A stretch of DNA of 64,000 nucleotides from an uncultured Eubacteriales bacterium (GCA_905205195.1 CAJLCS010000001.1:1-64000), one strand, 5' to 3'. Numbered from the stretch's first letter, positions 29,151 to 37,954 are shown. Numbers and translations: made by a program. Notes: generated from the letters alone by a model not told the origin.

Positions 29151-29179
29151 GCGGTCCCCGGTTTTTGGCCGGGGACCGC
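29151..29179 (+). terminator. Hairpin after the DUF6259-like gene
   Basis: An 11-bp inverted repeat (29151-29161 with 29169-29179) starts eight bases after the stop. It lacks a T run after the stem, so it may be a weak terminator or a 3'-end stabiliser. Confidence 0.45.
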
Positions 29180-29251
29180 GCATGGGCGGGCCGGTTTCGG
29201 GGCATCCTGAAAGGGCGGGAAAGAAAGTTTCTCCGATTCGAGAAAAAGGCC

Positions 29252-29279
29252 TTGACTTTTCCGCTGGATCGTGTATAAT
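29252..29279 (+). promoter_or_regulatory. Promoter of tRNA-Gln
   Basis: TTGACT at 29252-29257, a 16-bp spacer and TATAAT at 29274-29279, 17 bases before the tRNA. Confidence 0.85.
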
Positions 29280-29296
29280 AATAGCGTTCTTGAGAT

Positions 29297-29370
29297 AGAG
29301 GATTTGTGTAACGGTAGCACACCGGACTCTGACTCCGTTTGCGGGGGTTCGAATCCCTCATCCTCTGCCA
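29297..29370 (+). tRNA. tRNA-Gln (anticodon CUG)
   Basis: Acceptor stem AGAGGAT pairs with ATCCTCT, a GTG/CAC D stem encloses TAACGGTAG, the anticodon stem CCGGA/TCCGT-type encloses loop CTCTGAC (anticodon CTG), and the T arm carries GTTCGAAT. A G discriminator and CCA are encoded. Own promoter and terminator; monocistronic. Confidence 0.93.
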
Positions 29371-29371
29371 C

Positions 29372-29408
29372 GCCACCGTAATTCTAACGGAATTACGGTG
29401 GCTTTTTT
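29372..29408 (+). terminator. Terminator of tRNA-Gln
   Basis: A 13-bp inverted repeat (29372-29384 with 29390-29402) with a 5-base loop, followed by six T. Confidence 0.92.
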
Positions 29409-29431
29409 CTTAACATTTGGAGGGGCGCAGA

Positions 29432-30136
29432 ATGAAAAAGCCATTGATCGGCGTAACGCCGCTGCTGGATACGGAATTGGACAGTCTCTGGATGCAGCCG
29501 GGCTATTTCCGGCTGGTGGAGCAGGCCGGGGGCGTGCCGGTGATGCTGCCGCTGACCCGGGACGGGGACGCACTGGCCCGCCTGGCGGCGGGGCTGGACG
29601 GCCTGCTGGTCACCGGCGGCCCGGATGTGAATCCCGCCCTTTACGGGGTGCCGGACAGCGGCCTGTGTCATATGTGCCCCCTGCGGGACGAGGTGGAGGC
29701 GGCCCTTCTGCGGCTGTTCTGGCAGGAAAACAAGCCGATTCTCGGCATTTGCCGGGGCTGCCAGATTCTCAATGTGACCATGGGTGGCACCCTCTGGCAG
29801 GACCTGCCCACCCAGCATCCGTCGGACGTCTGCCATCGGATGGAGCGGCCCTATGACCGCCCGGCCCACGTCGTGACGGTGTCCGGCCCGCTGGCGGCGG
29901 TGCTGGGCGCGGTGGAGATCGGCGTCAACAGCTGCCACCATCAGGCCATCCGGCAGTCGGTGCCGGGGCTGACCGCCATGGCCGTGGCGGGAGACGGCGT
30001 TGTGGAGGCGGTTTTCGCGCCGGAGAAGCGTTTCGTCTGGGGCATCCAGTGGCATCCGGAGATGATGCCGGAGACGGACGCCCCCAGCTGCCAGATTGCG
30101 ACCGCCTTTGTGCAGGCGGCCGCCGGAAACGGATGA
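29432..30136 (+). CDS. Class I glutamine amidotransferase, gamma-glutamyl-GABA hydrolase family
   Basis: Peptidase C26 / PuuD-like amidase of 234 residues. The nucleophile Cys is in ILGICRGCQILNVTMGG and the His-Glu pair in WGIQWHPEMM; LLVTGGPDVNPALYG and NSCHHQAIRQ are family segments. Homologues cleave gamma-glutamyl amides such as gamma-glutamyl-GABA in polyamine breakdown. ATG 29432 has GGAGG eight bases upstream, preferred over an in-frame TTG at 29417. It has no polyamine neighbour here, so the substrate is open. Confidence 0.87.
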   Translation: MKKPLIGVTPLLDTELDSLWMQPGYFRLVEQAGGVPVMLPLTRDGDALARLAAGLDGLLVTGGPDVNPALYGVPDSGLCHMCPLRDEVEAALLRLFWQENKPILGICRGCQILNVTMGGTLWQDLPTQHPSDVCHRMERPYDRPAHVVTVSGPLAAVLGAVEIGVNSCHHQAIRQSVPGLTAMAVAGDGVVEAVFAPEKRFVWGIQWHPEMMPETDAPSCQIATAFVQAAAGNG

Positions 30137-30172
30137 TTTTGACAGAAAGGCTGCGATTTCCTATCCAATTGT

Positions 30173-30206
30173 GCGGCGTTCCTCTGCGGAGGAGCGCCGC
30201 TTTTTC
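30173..30206 (+). terminator. Terminator after the C26 amidase gene
   Basis: A 12-bp stem with one G-U pair (30173-30184 with 30189-30200), a TGCG loop and five T. Confidence 0.85.
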
Positions 30207-30226
30207 GTGCTGTTCCGGCGAAGAGA

Positions 30227-30241
30227 TGTGCAAGTTGCACA
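30227..30241. promoter_or_regulatory. Palindrome upstream of the GH85 gene (candidate operator)
   Basis: TGTGCAA-G-TTGCACA, two perfect 7-base arms around one central base, about 190 bases before the GH85 start. The length and symmetry suit a dimeric repressor. No copy was noticed upstream of the importer. Confidence 0.4.
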
Positions 30242-30290
30242 AAAACGAAGCCTGATTTTTGACACCCGAGGTTTCCTTTTGGGGAATCCG

Positions 30291-30312
30291 TGTATCCTTT
30301 CACGACTATTAT
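30291..30312 (+). promoter_or_regulatory. Motif shared with the ABC importer promoter (GH85 copy)
   Basis: TGTATCCTTT followed by CACGACTATTAT. The importer copy at 39567-39588 reads TGTATCCTTT-TCATACTATGAT. It lies about 115-135 bases upstream of the GH85 start. A weak TAAAAT sits downstream near 30330. Candidate site for the response regulator encoded at 37145. Confidence 0.45.
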
Positions 30313-30427
30313 TTCCGGGGGACGTTTCGTAAAATATAGGTATTCAAAAGGCTGGGCCGCCAGGCCCCAGGTTATTTTGGTGCGAAGAAAGACTCTGAAA
30401 CAATCTGAAAGGAGAACGAAACATCAA

Positions 30428-33400
30428 ATGAAACGGAAAATGACAGGCAAACGGATCGGTTCCGGTTTTCTGGCGCTGACGATGATTCTGGTGCTGCTGC
30501 TGGGCAGTACCGTCACCGTGTTCGCCGGAGATACCTATCCCTACGTCGGCGCCTCCGCCGAGGGGGAGAACCAGCCCACGCTTCACGGCTACCGCGTGGA
30601 GGACATCATGCAGTGGTCCCCGGAGACGGACCCCTACGCCGAGCTGCTGCGAGCGCAGGTCCCGCTGCAGGACCGCAACGCGGCCTTTGCCGCCACTCAG
30701 GCCAACCCTGACCTGACCCCGCTGGCCCAGTACCTGACGCTGACCGGCGACTACGGCAACAGCTTCTTTAACTCCGACGCCTACACCAACGAGTTCAGCA
30801 CCCATGTGTTCAACTTCTGGCAGTACGTCGATCAGTACGCCTCCTGGCACGGCATGCCCTCCGTGGGCACCCCCGAGGAGCTCAATGACGTCCGCGACGA
30901 GCGGAACGCCACCGACGGCAACGCCTGGAAGCGCCGGAACTTCGAGTTCGGCCTGGTGAACCTGCCGAACCCGGCCTACACCAACGCCGCCCACAAAAAC
31001 GGCGTGCTGTCCCTGGGCTGTATGTTCCAGCCCCGGGCCTACCAGAACTTCGAGGTCATGCTCTATAAGGACGAGAACGGCCGCTACCCCGTGGCGGACA
31101 AGCTCACGGAAATGGCCCGCTACTACGGCTTCGACGGCTACTTCTTCAACATGGAAGGCCGGGCCTACGGCGAATCCGCCAGAGCGCAGCTGAAGGAATT
31201 CCTGGCTCAGATGCGGCAGGACGGCATGTACATCCAGTGGTACAACGCTGGCGGCTTCAGCACCAATATGCTGACCTCCGCCACCGAGAATAACTACGAA
31301 AACGCCACCCTCTACGCCAACTCCATCTTCCAGGAGTACGGCACGGCGGTGGCCGGCGACGAGAAGACCAAGCCCTACGGCCTGGACAAGTATCAGGTGG
31401 CCTTCAACGGCTTTGAAGCCGGCCGGGACCGCTGGGGCAACAGCTTCAGCCGCCTGCTGAAGGACGGCGTCATGAACGCCTCCATCGCCTCTCTGGGTAC
31501 CGACTTCGTGCAGACCGGCCTGGAGCGGACGATCCGGCAGGACGAGGAAACCGGCTACAACCTGTTCTCCCGGGAGCTGGACGAGTACCAGTGGATGGCC
31601 TTCGAGCGGGAGCGTCTGTGGTGGACCGGCAACAATAACGCCAGAACCACCGCCGTCAACGCGGGCCTATCCGGCTCCGTCGGCGACATTGACGCCCGGA
31701 ACTTCACCGGTATCGCCGACTACATTGCCGAGCGTTCCGTGGTGCGGGGCGACAGCTTCTACACCAACTTCAACACCGGCCACGGCCTGGAGTACGCGGT
31801 GGACGGCGAACGGTCCAGCGACTCCGAGTGGTCCAACATCAACCTGCAGGACATCCTGCCCACCTGGCAGTGGTGGTTCGACGTGGCCGCCGAGGGTGAC
31901 GAGACTCCTGCGTCTCTGTCTGCCGAGTTTGACTACGGCACCAAGTACCGCAAGGTTTACAACAGCGGCGAAGAAGGTCAGTTCGGCTTTGAGCGGGTGG
32001 GCGCCTACAACGGCGGCTCCTCTCTGGCCGTGTACGGCGATATCAACGCCGAGAACTTCCTGCATCTGTACAAGTCTGCGCTGAACGTCGGTGAGGCCTC
32101 CAAGATGGCCGTTACCTTCCAAAAGACCTCCGACGACGCTTCCGCCATGAAGCTGGGTCTGATCTTTGCCGATGACCCCGAGAACGTGGTCAAGCTGGCC
32201 ATCCCCGGCTCCGAGAAGAAGTCCGACTCCTGGGTCACCGCCGCCGTGGACCTGTCCGCCTACGCGGGCAAGGAAATCGCCGCCTTCGGCCTGGTGTTTG
32301 AGGGCAAGGCGGAAGGCTACCAGATGAACATCGGCCAGATGCGCTTCACCTCCGGCACCGATCAGGTGCCCGACGCGCCCGCAGGCTTCCATGTCGTGAA
32401 GGCCTACGAGGACGGCGAAATGACCGTGTCCTGGGACAAGGAGTCCTACGACCAGGTCAAGCAGTATAACCTGTATGCCATGGTGGGCGGCAAGGAAGTG
32501 TTCCTTGGCGGCATCTATGACAGCAACTACTACATCAAGAACGTGCAGGACGCCATCGCCGAGGCGGCGGCCAGCTACATCGAGTCCGTGACCGTCAGCC
32601 CCAAGGAAGTGGACGCCACCGCCGGTGACGCGCTGAACTTCGCGGCGGCCGTGAAGGGCTACGCCGAGGAAGCCGGTCAGGTGACGCTGGTTCTGAAGGC
32701 GGTTTCCGCCGACGGCACCGAGAGCGAAGGCACCATGACCACCTACAACTACGGCGACGCCGTGAAGAACGTCACCGTGGATAATTCCACCGACGGCCAG
32801 CTGGTGCTGACCTGGGAAGGCGGCCAGGCCGACGTGACCGTGACCACCTCCTACGAGTCCGAAAAGCGGACCTGGACTGCCTCCGGCAACAACGGCTGCA
32901 CCGTGGAAGTGCCCACCGGCGCGGATGCCGACGGCGCTTACATCACCGTGCAGATCACCAAGGACGGCACGTCCACCGTAGTGGATTCCCGTCTGCCCGA
33001 CAAGTACTGCAAGCCCTACGACGGCAGAATCTTCCCCTCTGACCATCGCCTGACCCAACCCATGAGCACCGACTGGCACGTTATCCGCTATCAGGTGGTG
33101 ACCGACGGCCAGCGGGGCGATACCGTGGAAGTGACCCGCGGTGTCGGCGCCGGCGTGACCAACGACCATGCCGTGTTTAAGCAGATTCCCTCCGATGCGG
33201 ACGGCGTGTACGTCTGGCTGGAGGACTACAACGGCAATGTGTCCGAAGAAGTGTATCTTGCCGGTGCGATTTCCGTTACGGTGGAAGGCATTAACAGCGT
33301 TCAGGCTGGTGCAACACGGCAGTATACCGCAAAAGTCAAGAATTTTGCCGAATCTGATGAGGTAACGTGGAGCATCAGCGGCAATCAGTCCGCAGATACA

Positions 33401-35236
33401 AAAATTGACCAGAACGGCCTTCTGACCGTTGCAGAAACGGAGAGCGCTTCCAGAATCAGCGTGATTGCGACGGCAAAAGAGGATGCTGCTGCTTCTGCAA
33501 GCCTGAGTGTCAGTGTTCTTCCCGCTTATGCCGTTTTCCCGAATTCCGGAAATGTCTATAAGGGGGAAACCCAGCAGTTCTATGTTCAGTACAAGGGCGA
33601 GAACCTGGAGCCGACGGACTACACTTGGAGTGTGGCACCCTATTGGGGGTCACTGCAGGCTGGCACCAAGATGGATGAAAACGGCGTTCTGACCGTTGAC
33701 GTGAATGAATCGGCTTACTATCTGACGGTTACCGCCGTCAGCAAGAAAGAGCCGAGCCTGTCCTATACCAGCGGCAACTTCAGACCGCAGGTGGCACTGA
33801 GCATTTCTTCTGATGCCAGCACCGTGACGGCGGGCAAGACCATGCAGTTTACGGCAATCTATAAGGGAGAGACGGCCGGTTCCGATCTGATTGCGTGGAA
33901 GGTGGAAGGTGCCGAAAGCGCGGATACCACGATCAGCGCCGATGGCCTGCTGATGGTCAGCGCCGAAGAAACCTCTACCAAACTGGTGGTTAGTGCGACT
34001 TCCCGGACGAACAGCAATCTGGTTGTGACGAAGAATATCACGGTGGATATCCCGGTCAATATTGATGGCTGCGTTTCCATTGGAGCCAACATTCTGGGCG
34101 CTTCCGGCAACGGCAACCGCAATGAGGAAAAGGAAAAAGCACTGGACGGCAAGGAAGACACCAAGTGGTGCACCAACGGAAAAACCGGTTGGCTTGCCAT
34201 CGATCTAGGCGATAACTACACGATCAACCGTTGGAGAACTGTCCACGGTGAAAAGGGAGACGGCGAACCCGGCTTCAACACGAAGATTTTTGCCATGGAA
34301 GTGCTGAAGGATCCCAATGCTTCCGCGGAGGATCTGGCGAATAGCAGCTATCTGTCCAACAAGGATAACTGGACGGAAGTGGAGCTGGTGGACAACAGCA
34401 CGGCACAGGCCATGGTGGTGGACCATACGCTGGAAACCCCGGTGACCGGCCGGTATTTCAGACTCCGGATTGATGATTCTTGCATCAACCTGTGGACAGC
34501 TGTCCGTATCCATGAATTCCAGCTTTACGGCGAAAAGGCTGCTTCCGGTACATCCGAGAATGAAGCGGTTACCGTTTCCGAACCCGTTACCGAGCCGGTG
34601 TCCCTGCCTGCGCCTTCCGTGCAGGAAGTGACCTGGACGGTGGAGGGCGCCAAGTCCGAGGCAACCAAGATTGACGCCAACGGCATTCTGACCATCGGCG
34701 CGGACGAGCCGGACGGCGTGCTGACCGTGAAGGCCACCTCCGTCCTCGATCCCACCAAGTCCGACACCGCCATCGTCAACGTGACCGCCAAGGCCCGCTT
34801 CGCGGTGGAAGTGATTGTCGGTGCGGGCGGCACCGTGACCCCGGGCACCGCCGAATATCTCGACGGCACCGAGGTGACCTACACCGTCACCGCCGACGAA
34901 GGCTACGAAATCGACCGGGTGACCGTCAACGGTGAAGTCGTGGAGCTGGTGGACGGCCGGTTTACCGTCACCGTGACTGGCGACACCAGAATCGAGGCCA
35001 CCTTCAAGGAGATCAAGGGCACCGAGCCGACCGAACCCGAGAAGCCCACGGAGCCTGAGAAGCCCACCGAACCCGAAAAACCCACCGAGCCTGTGAAGCC
35101 CACCAACCCCGGCCAGCCCGGAACGCCCTCTACCGGCGACGCGGCCAGCCCCATAACGGCGGTGGCTCTGGCGGTGCTGTCCTTTGCGGCACTGGCCACC
35201 TTCGCGGTGCTCTCCATCCAGCGCAAGCGTCACTGA
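30428..35236 (+). CDS. Secreted GH85 endo-beta-N-acetylglucosaminidase with accessory domains
   Basis: Predicted to cut the chitobiose core of N-glycans, releasing high-mannose-type oligosaccharide from glycoproteins outside the cell. The 1602 residues comprise a signal peptide (about 1-36, FLALTMILVLLLGSTVTVFA) and a GH85 barrel, with the Asn and Glu of the substrate-assisted site in GFDGYFFNMEG (Asn241, Glu243). Beta domains extend to about 940, followed by three Ig-like (BIG) repeats (about 947-1210), an F5/8C-type carbohydrate-binding domain (about 1214-1375) and half an Ig-like domain. A B-repeat-like domain (about 1458-1530), a Thr-Glu-Pro-Lys repeat spacer, TPSTGD (1566-1571), a membrane helix and RKRH complete it; the end resembles a sortase signal. 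Bases 33250-34620 use less GC-ending codons than the rest. AGGAG lies 13 bases before the ATG. Confidence 0.9.
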   Translation: MKRKMTGKRIGSGFLALTMILVLLLGSTVTVFAGDTYPYVGASAEGENQPTLHGYRVEDIMQWSPETDPYAELLRAQVPLQDRNAAFAATQANPDLTPLAQYLTLTGDYGNSFFNSDAYTNEFSTHVFNFWQYVDQYASWHGMPSVGTPEELNDVRDERNATDGNAWKRRNFEFGLVNLPNPAYTNAAHKNGVLSLGCMFQPRAYQNFEVMLYKDENGRYPVADKLTEMARYYGFDGYFFNMEGRAYGESARAQLKEFLAQMRQDGMYIQWYNAGGFSTNMLTSATENNYENATLYANSIFQEYGTAVAGDEKTKPYGLDKYQVAFNGFEAGRDRWGNSFSRLLKDGVMNASIASLGTDFVQTGLERTIRQDEETGYNLFSRELDEYQWMAFERERLWWTGNNNARTTAVNAGLSGSVGDIDARNFTGIADYIAERSVVRGDSFYTNFNTGHGLEYAVDGERSSDSEWSNINLQDILPTWQWWFDVAAEGDETPASLSAEFDYGTKYRKVYNSGEEGQFGFERVGAYNGGSSLAVYGDINAENFLHLYKSALNVGEASKMAVTFQKTSDDASAMKLGLIFADDPENVVKLAIPGSEKKSDSWVTAAVDLSAYAGKEIAAFGLVFEGKAEGYQMNIGQMRFTSGTDQVPDAPAGFHVVKAYEDGEMTVSWDKESYDQVKQYNLYAMVGGKEVFLGGIYDSNYYIKNVQDAIAEAAASYIESVTVSPKEVDATAGDALNFAAAVKGYAEEAGQVTLVLKAVSADGTESEGTMTTYNYGDAVKNVTVDNSTDGQLVLTWEGGQADVTVTTSYESEKRTWTASGNNGCTVEVPTGADADGAYITVQITKDGTSTVVDSRLPDKYCKPYDGRIFPSDHRLTQPMSTDWHVIRYQVVTDGQRGDTVEVTRGVGAGVTNDHAVFKQIPSDADGVYVWLEDYNGNVSEEVYLAGAISVTVEGINSVQAGATRQYTAKVKNFAESDEVTWSISGNQSADTKIDQNGLLTVAETESASRISVIATAKEDAAASASLSVSVLPAYAVFPNSGNVYKGETQQFYVQYKGENLEPTDYTWSVAPYWGSLQAGTKMDENGVLTVDVNESAYYLTVTAVSKKEPSLSYTSGNFRPQVALSISSDASTVTAGKTMQFTAIYKGETAGSDLIAWKVEGAESADTTISADGLLMVSAEETSTKLVVSATSRTNSNLVVTKNITVDIPVNIDGCVSIGANILGASGNGNRNEEKEKALDGKEDTKWCTNGKTGWLAIDLGDNYTINRWRTVHGEKGDGEPGFNTKIFAMEVLKDPNASAEDLANSSYLSNKDNWTEVELVDNSTAQAMVVDHTLETPVTGRYFRLRIDDSCINLWTAVRIHEFQLYGEKAASGTSENEAVTVSEPVTEPVSLPAPSVQEVTWTVEGAKSEATKIDANGILTIGADEPDGVLTVKATSVLDPTKSDTAIVNVTAKARFAVEVIVGAGGTVTPGTAEYLDGTEVTYTVTADEGYEIDRVTVNGEVVELVDGRFTVTVTGDTRIEATFKEIKGTEPTEPEKPTEPEKPTEPEKPTEPVKPTNPGQPGTPSTGDAASPITAVALAVLSFAALATFAVLSIQRKRH

Positions 35237-35263
35237 TTTCAGTGTCAGCTCTCTTAAGACCTT

Positions 35264-35326
35264 GGGACCGGCTTCGGCCGGTCCCTCGGTCGAGCGAGGA
35301 CAAGATTTCCCCGTTGGACCGAGGGA
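35264..35326 (+). promoter_or_regulatory. Two mutually exclusive hairpins after the GH85 gene
   Basis: Stem A is 9 bp with a TTCG loop (35264-35272 with 35277-35285). Stem B is 10 bp (35282-35291 with 35317-35326) and shares bases 35282-35285 with stem A, so both cannot form completely. Neither has a long T run. It may end GH85 transcripts imperfectly or act as a processing or attenuation site ahead of the two-component genes. Confidence 0.45.
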
Positions 35327-35334
35327 AAAGAAAC

Positions 35335-35363
35335 TGGACATTTTGCCCATGAAATGCTATAAT
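35335..35363 (+). promoter_or_regulatory. Promoter of the two-component/binding-protein operon
   Basis: TGGACA at 35335-35340, a 17-bp spacer and TATAAT at 35358-35363 with extended TGC. Good match, so the regulators are probably made constitutively. Confidence 0.82.
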
Positions 35364-35391
35364 CAGATTGACCATTTTGACGATTTGACGG

Positions 35392-35421
35392 AAAGGAAGC
35401 CTGCGGCAGGCAAAACCAATG
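35392..35421 (+). promoter_or_regulatory. Ribosome binding site separated from ATG by a hairpin
   Basis: AAAGGAAG (35392-35399) is followed by a 5-bp hairpin (35399-35403 with 35407-35411) and then ATG 35419. Linear spacing is about 20 bases; with the hairpin folded it falls to roughly 7-8. No other usable start codon is present in frame. Confidence 0.45.
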
Positions 35422-37170
35422 AAAAGAACGGGAATTTTCAGCTTTTTGAACTTTCGCCTTTACCGGCGAACCTTTATTATTTATCTGGCGGTGACGCTGG
35501 TGCTGATCACCGGCATTTCTGCCGTGCTGATGTTCAATGCCCACAAAACCGGCCTGAATAACTTCTCCGCCACCGCCGACAGCGTCTACACCAACGTGGA
35601 CATGAAGCGGGAGAGCGTCATCAGCGGCATTGACCGGCTGTTTTTCCGGATTTACTCCACCCCTACGCTGGAACAGGATTTTTACCAGTTCTTCGGCGCC
35701 AAGCCGGTGGACTATGTCCGTTCTCTGCTGGACCGGGTGGGCACCGGCTATGAAAAATACACCGACGCGGCCCATAGCATCGTGTCTGAAAGCGACTACT
35801 GCATCCGCAATATCCTCTATGACGCCAACGGTATGATTTACAACATGGAGTATAACGGTCGGGGGCACTCCCGGTATTACGACATTGACGCGGAAAAGGC
35901 GGCGGAGCTGACGGTAGGGCGGCTGGAATATGCCAAGAACATCGTCAGACCCAGCGGCGCGCTGGGCCGGATTTCGTTTCTGATTGACTTTTCCGACTAT
36001 CTGACCGCCACCTTCGGCAGCAATCAGCAGGAGGGCGTGGCGCTGGTGCTCGGCGACGCGGTGGTGTCCGCAGGCGGCCCCCAGCTCACCGATCAGGAGT
36101 GGAAGGCGCTGGCGGCCCGGACCCAGACGCTGGGCCAGGCCCACATTCAGGGCAAATGGATGTTCTATTCGGTCAAGCCTGCCGAGGGCTACACCGTCAT
36201 CAGCGTGGCGCCCCGGCAGAAGTACCTGCGGTTTTCCCTTTACACCATGCTGGCGGTGATTGCCTTTCAGATTCTGGCCTTCGGCTACATTACGGTGCTC
36301 TACAGCCGCCAGTTTTCCAAGGACACAGTGTTTCTGCGGTCCATGCTGGACAGCATGACCCAGGCCCAGTCCAGTAATTTCGTGAAGGTTGATCTGGGGG
36401 GACGGTCCGACGAATACGGCCAGATTGCCGCCCACCTCAATGATCTGTATACCCAGCTGCAGCTGCTGATTCAGCAGAAATATGTGTTGACCATCAACCA
36501 GCAGCGGACGGAAATGCAGATGCTCAGCGCCCAGCTCAACCCCCACTTCCTTTATAATACCCTGGAGCGGATCCGGTTCCGGGCGCTGCGGGAGGGGGCG
36601 TCGGATGCGGCGGAGGCCACGGCCAATCTGGGCCAGCTGTACCGCAACATCGTCAAAACCGCGCCGATTATCACGCTGGAAAAGGAGCTGGAGATCACCA
36701 CCCAGTATCTGGAGCTGATGGCCTTCCTGTACGGCGACCAGCTGGTGTACCATGTGGATGCCGACGACGAGGTCAAGGACCTTCAGACGCCGAAAATCTG
36801 GATGCAGCCCATTCTGGAGAACTTCTTCAAGCACAATTTCCAGGATGATGTCAAAACTAAGGTCATTGTGATTTCGGCCCAGAAGCAGGACCATCGCTAT
36901 GTCATGGAATTTTTCGACAATCTGGGCCGGATTCCGGAGGATCAGCTGCAAAAAATCAACGAGGAGCTGACGCCGGAGGCCATCCGCCAGTATACCCAGC
37001 TCCCGGGCAAGGGAATCGGCCTGCAAAATGTGTATCAGCGGCTGTGCCTGTATTACGGCGGGCAGGTGGAAATGAGTCTGTCCAACAATTCGCCGGCGGG
37101 AATCCGGGTGCGGATTGTGATCGAGAACAAGGAGGAACAGGAAAATGTACCGTCTGCTGATCGTGGATGA
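35419..37170 (+). CDS. YesM-type sensor histidine kinase
   Basis: Membrane sensor of the YesM/LytS-like His_kinase family that works with YesN-type regulators. The 583 residues have TM1 (about 17-38), a large extracytoplasmic sensor domain, TM2 (about 273-296), a HAMP-like linker, and the phospho-acceptor in LSAQLNPHFLYNTLE (His376). A HATPase domain follows (PILENFFKHNF; GKGIGLQNVYQRL). The ATG lies 20 bases beyond an AAAGGAAG, but a GCCTG-CGG-CAGGC hairpin between them would shorten the effective spacing. The gene overlaps the regulator gene by 26 bases. Confidence 0.92.
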   Translation: MKRTGIFSFLNFRLYRRTFIIYLAVTLVLITGISAVLMFNAHKTGLNNFSATADSVYTNVDMKRESVISGIDRLFFRIYSTPTLEQDFYQFFGAKPVDYVRSLLDRVGTGYEKYTDAAHSIVSESDYCIRNILYDANGMIYNMEYNGRGHSRYYDIDAEKAAELTVGRLEYAKNIVRPSGALGRISFLIDFSDYLTATFGSNQQEGVALVLGDAVVSAGGPQLTDQEWKALAARTQTLGQAHIQGKWMFYSVKPAEGYTVISVAPRQKYLRFSLYTMLAVIAFQILAFGYITVLYSRQFSKDTVFLRSMLDSMTQAQSSNFVKVDLGGRSDEYGQIAAHLNDLYTQLQLLIQQKYVLTINQQRTEMQMLSAQLNPHFLYNTLERIRFRALREGASDAAEATANLGQLYRNIVKTAPIITLEKELEITTQYLELMAFLYGDQLVYHVDADDEVKDLQTPKIWMQPILENFFKHNFQDDVKTKVIVISAQKQDHRYVMEFFDNLGRIPEDQLQKINEELTPEAIRQYTQLPGKGIGLQNVYQRLCLYYGGQVEMSLSNNSPAGIRVRIVIENKEEQENVPSADRG

Positions 37171-37954
37171 TGAAAAGGACATTTGCGAAAATATCAAGCT
37201 GCTGCTGGACTGGAGCCGATTCAATATCGGCGCGGTTTACACGGCCACGTCCTTTGAGCGGGCGGTGGATATTGCGCTGGACGTAAAGCCGGATCTGGTG
37301 CTGGTGGATGTGAATCTGGGCGGCCACCTGGGCTATGAGCTGATTGCGCGGCTGCGGGAAATGGGCCTGACCGCATCGTTCTGCATGATTTCCGGCTACG
37401 ACGACTTCTTCTATGTGCAGCGGTCCATGAAGGCTGGGGCACGGGACTATCTGCTCAAGCCCATCAACACCCGGGACCTGGAAACCTATCTTACCCAGGC
37501 CATCGTCTCGGAGCTGGGCGGCACTCTGCCGGAGCAGAAACAGCCGGCGGCCCAGATCGACGAGGTTTCCAACCGGCCCTATCACGATTTTTCCAACATT
37601 ACCAACAAGGTGATCCTGATTATCAAAAACGACTGCGGCGCCAATCTGTCCCTGGCGGTGATCGGCGATATGTTCAATATGAGCAGCAAGTACATCGGCC
37701 GGGTGTTTCTGAAGGATACCGGCCTGAAATTCACGGAATATCTGATGGTTTACCGGATGTACACGGCCAAGCGGCTCATCGAAACCACCCGGGAGCGGAT
37801 TTCCGATATCGTGGTCAAGGTGGGCTATTCCCAGCCCAATAATTTTTACGTCCATTTCAACCGCCTGTTCGGCTATTCGCCTAACGTCCTCCGGACGGCG
37901 ATTCCCGGCGAAGGCGGGGGCAAGCAGACCGACGAGCCGGAGGAGGGTGTATGA
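37145..37954 (+). CDS. YesN-type response regulator (REC + AraC HTH)
   Basis: The 269 residues have a receiver domain with the acidic pocket VDDE (Asp8-Asp9), phospho-acceptor Asp55 in LVLVDVNLGG and Lys105 in YLLKPIN, and a C-terminal AraC DNA-binding domain. That domain contains LSLAVIGDMFNMSSKYIGRVF and ISDIVVKVGYSQPNNFYVHFNRLFGYSP. Partner of the kinase directly upstream; likely activator of the GH85 gene and the importer, whose upstream regions share a motif. It overlaps the following binding-protein gene by four bases. Confidence 0.93.
   Translation: MYRLLIVDDEKDICENIKLLLDWSRFNIGAVYTATSFERAVDIALDVKPDLVLVDVNLGGHLGYELIARLREMGLTASFCMISGYDDFFYVQRSMKAGARDYLLKPINTRDLETYLTQAIVSELGGTLPEQKQPAAQIDEVSNRPYHDFSNITNKVILIIKNDCGANLSLAVIGDMFNMSSKYIGRVFLKDTGLKFTEYLMVYRMYTAKRLIETTRERISDIVVKVGYSQPNNFYVHFNRLFGYSPNVLRTAIPGEGGGKQTDEPEEGV

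Noticed and set aside
29297..29370. tRNA-Gln as an integration site for the following glycan locus
   Set aside because: No integrase gene and no second copy of the tRNA 3' end was noticed downstream; the locus lacks mobile-element genes.
35025..35100. Tandem repeat that could suggest a CRISPR or satellite
   Set aside because: It is in frame and encodes the Thr-Glu-Pro-Lys wall spacer of the GH85 protein; repeat units are far too short for CRISPR.
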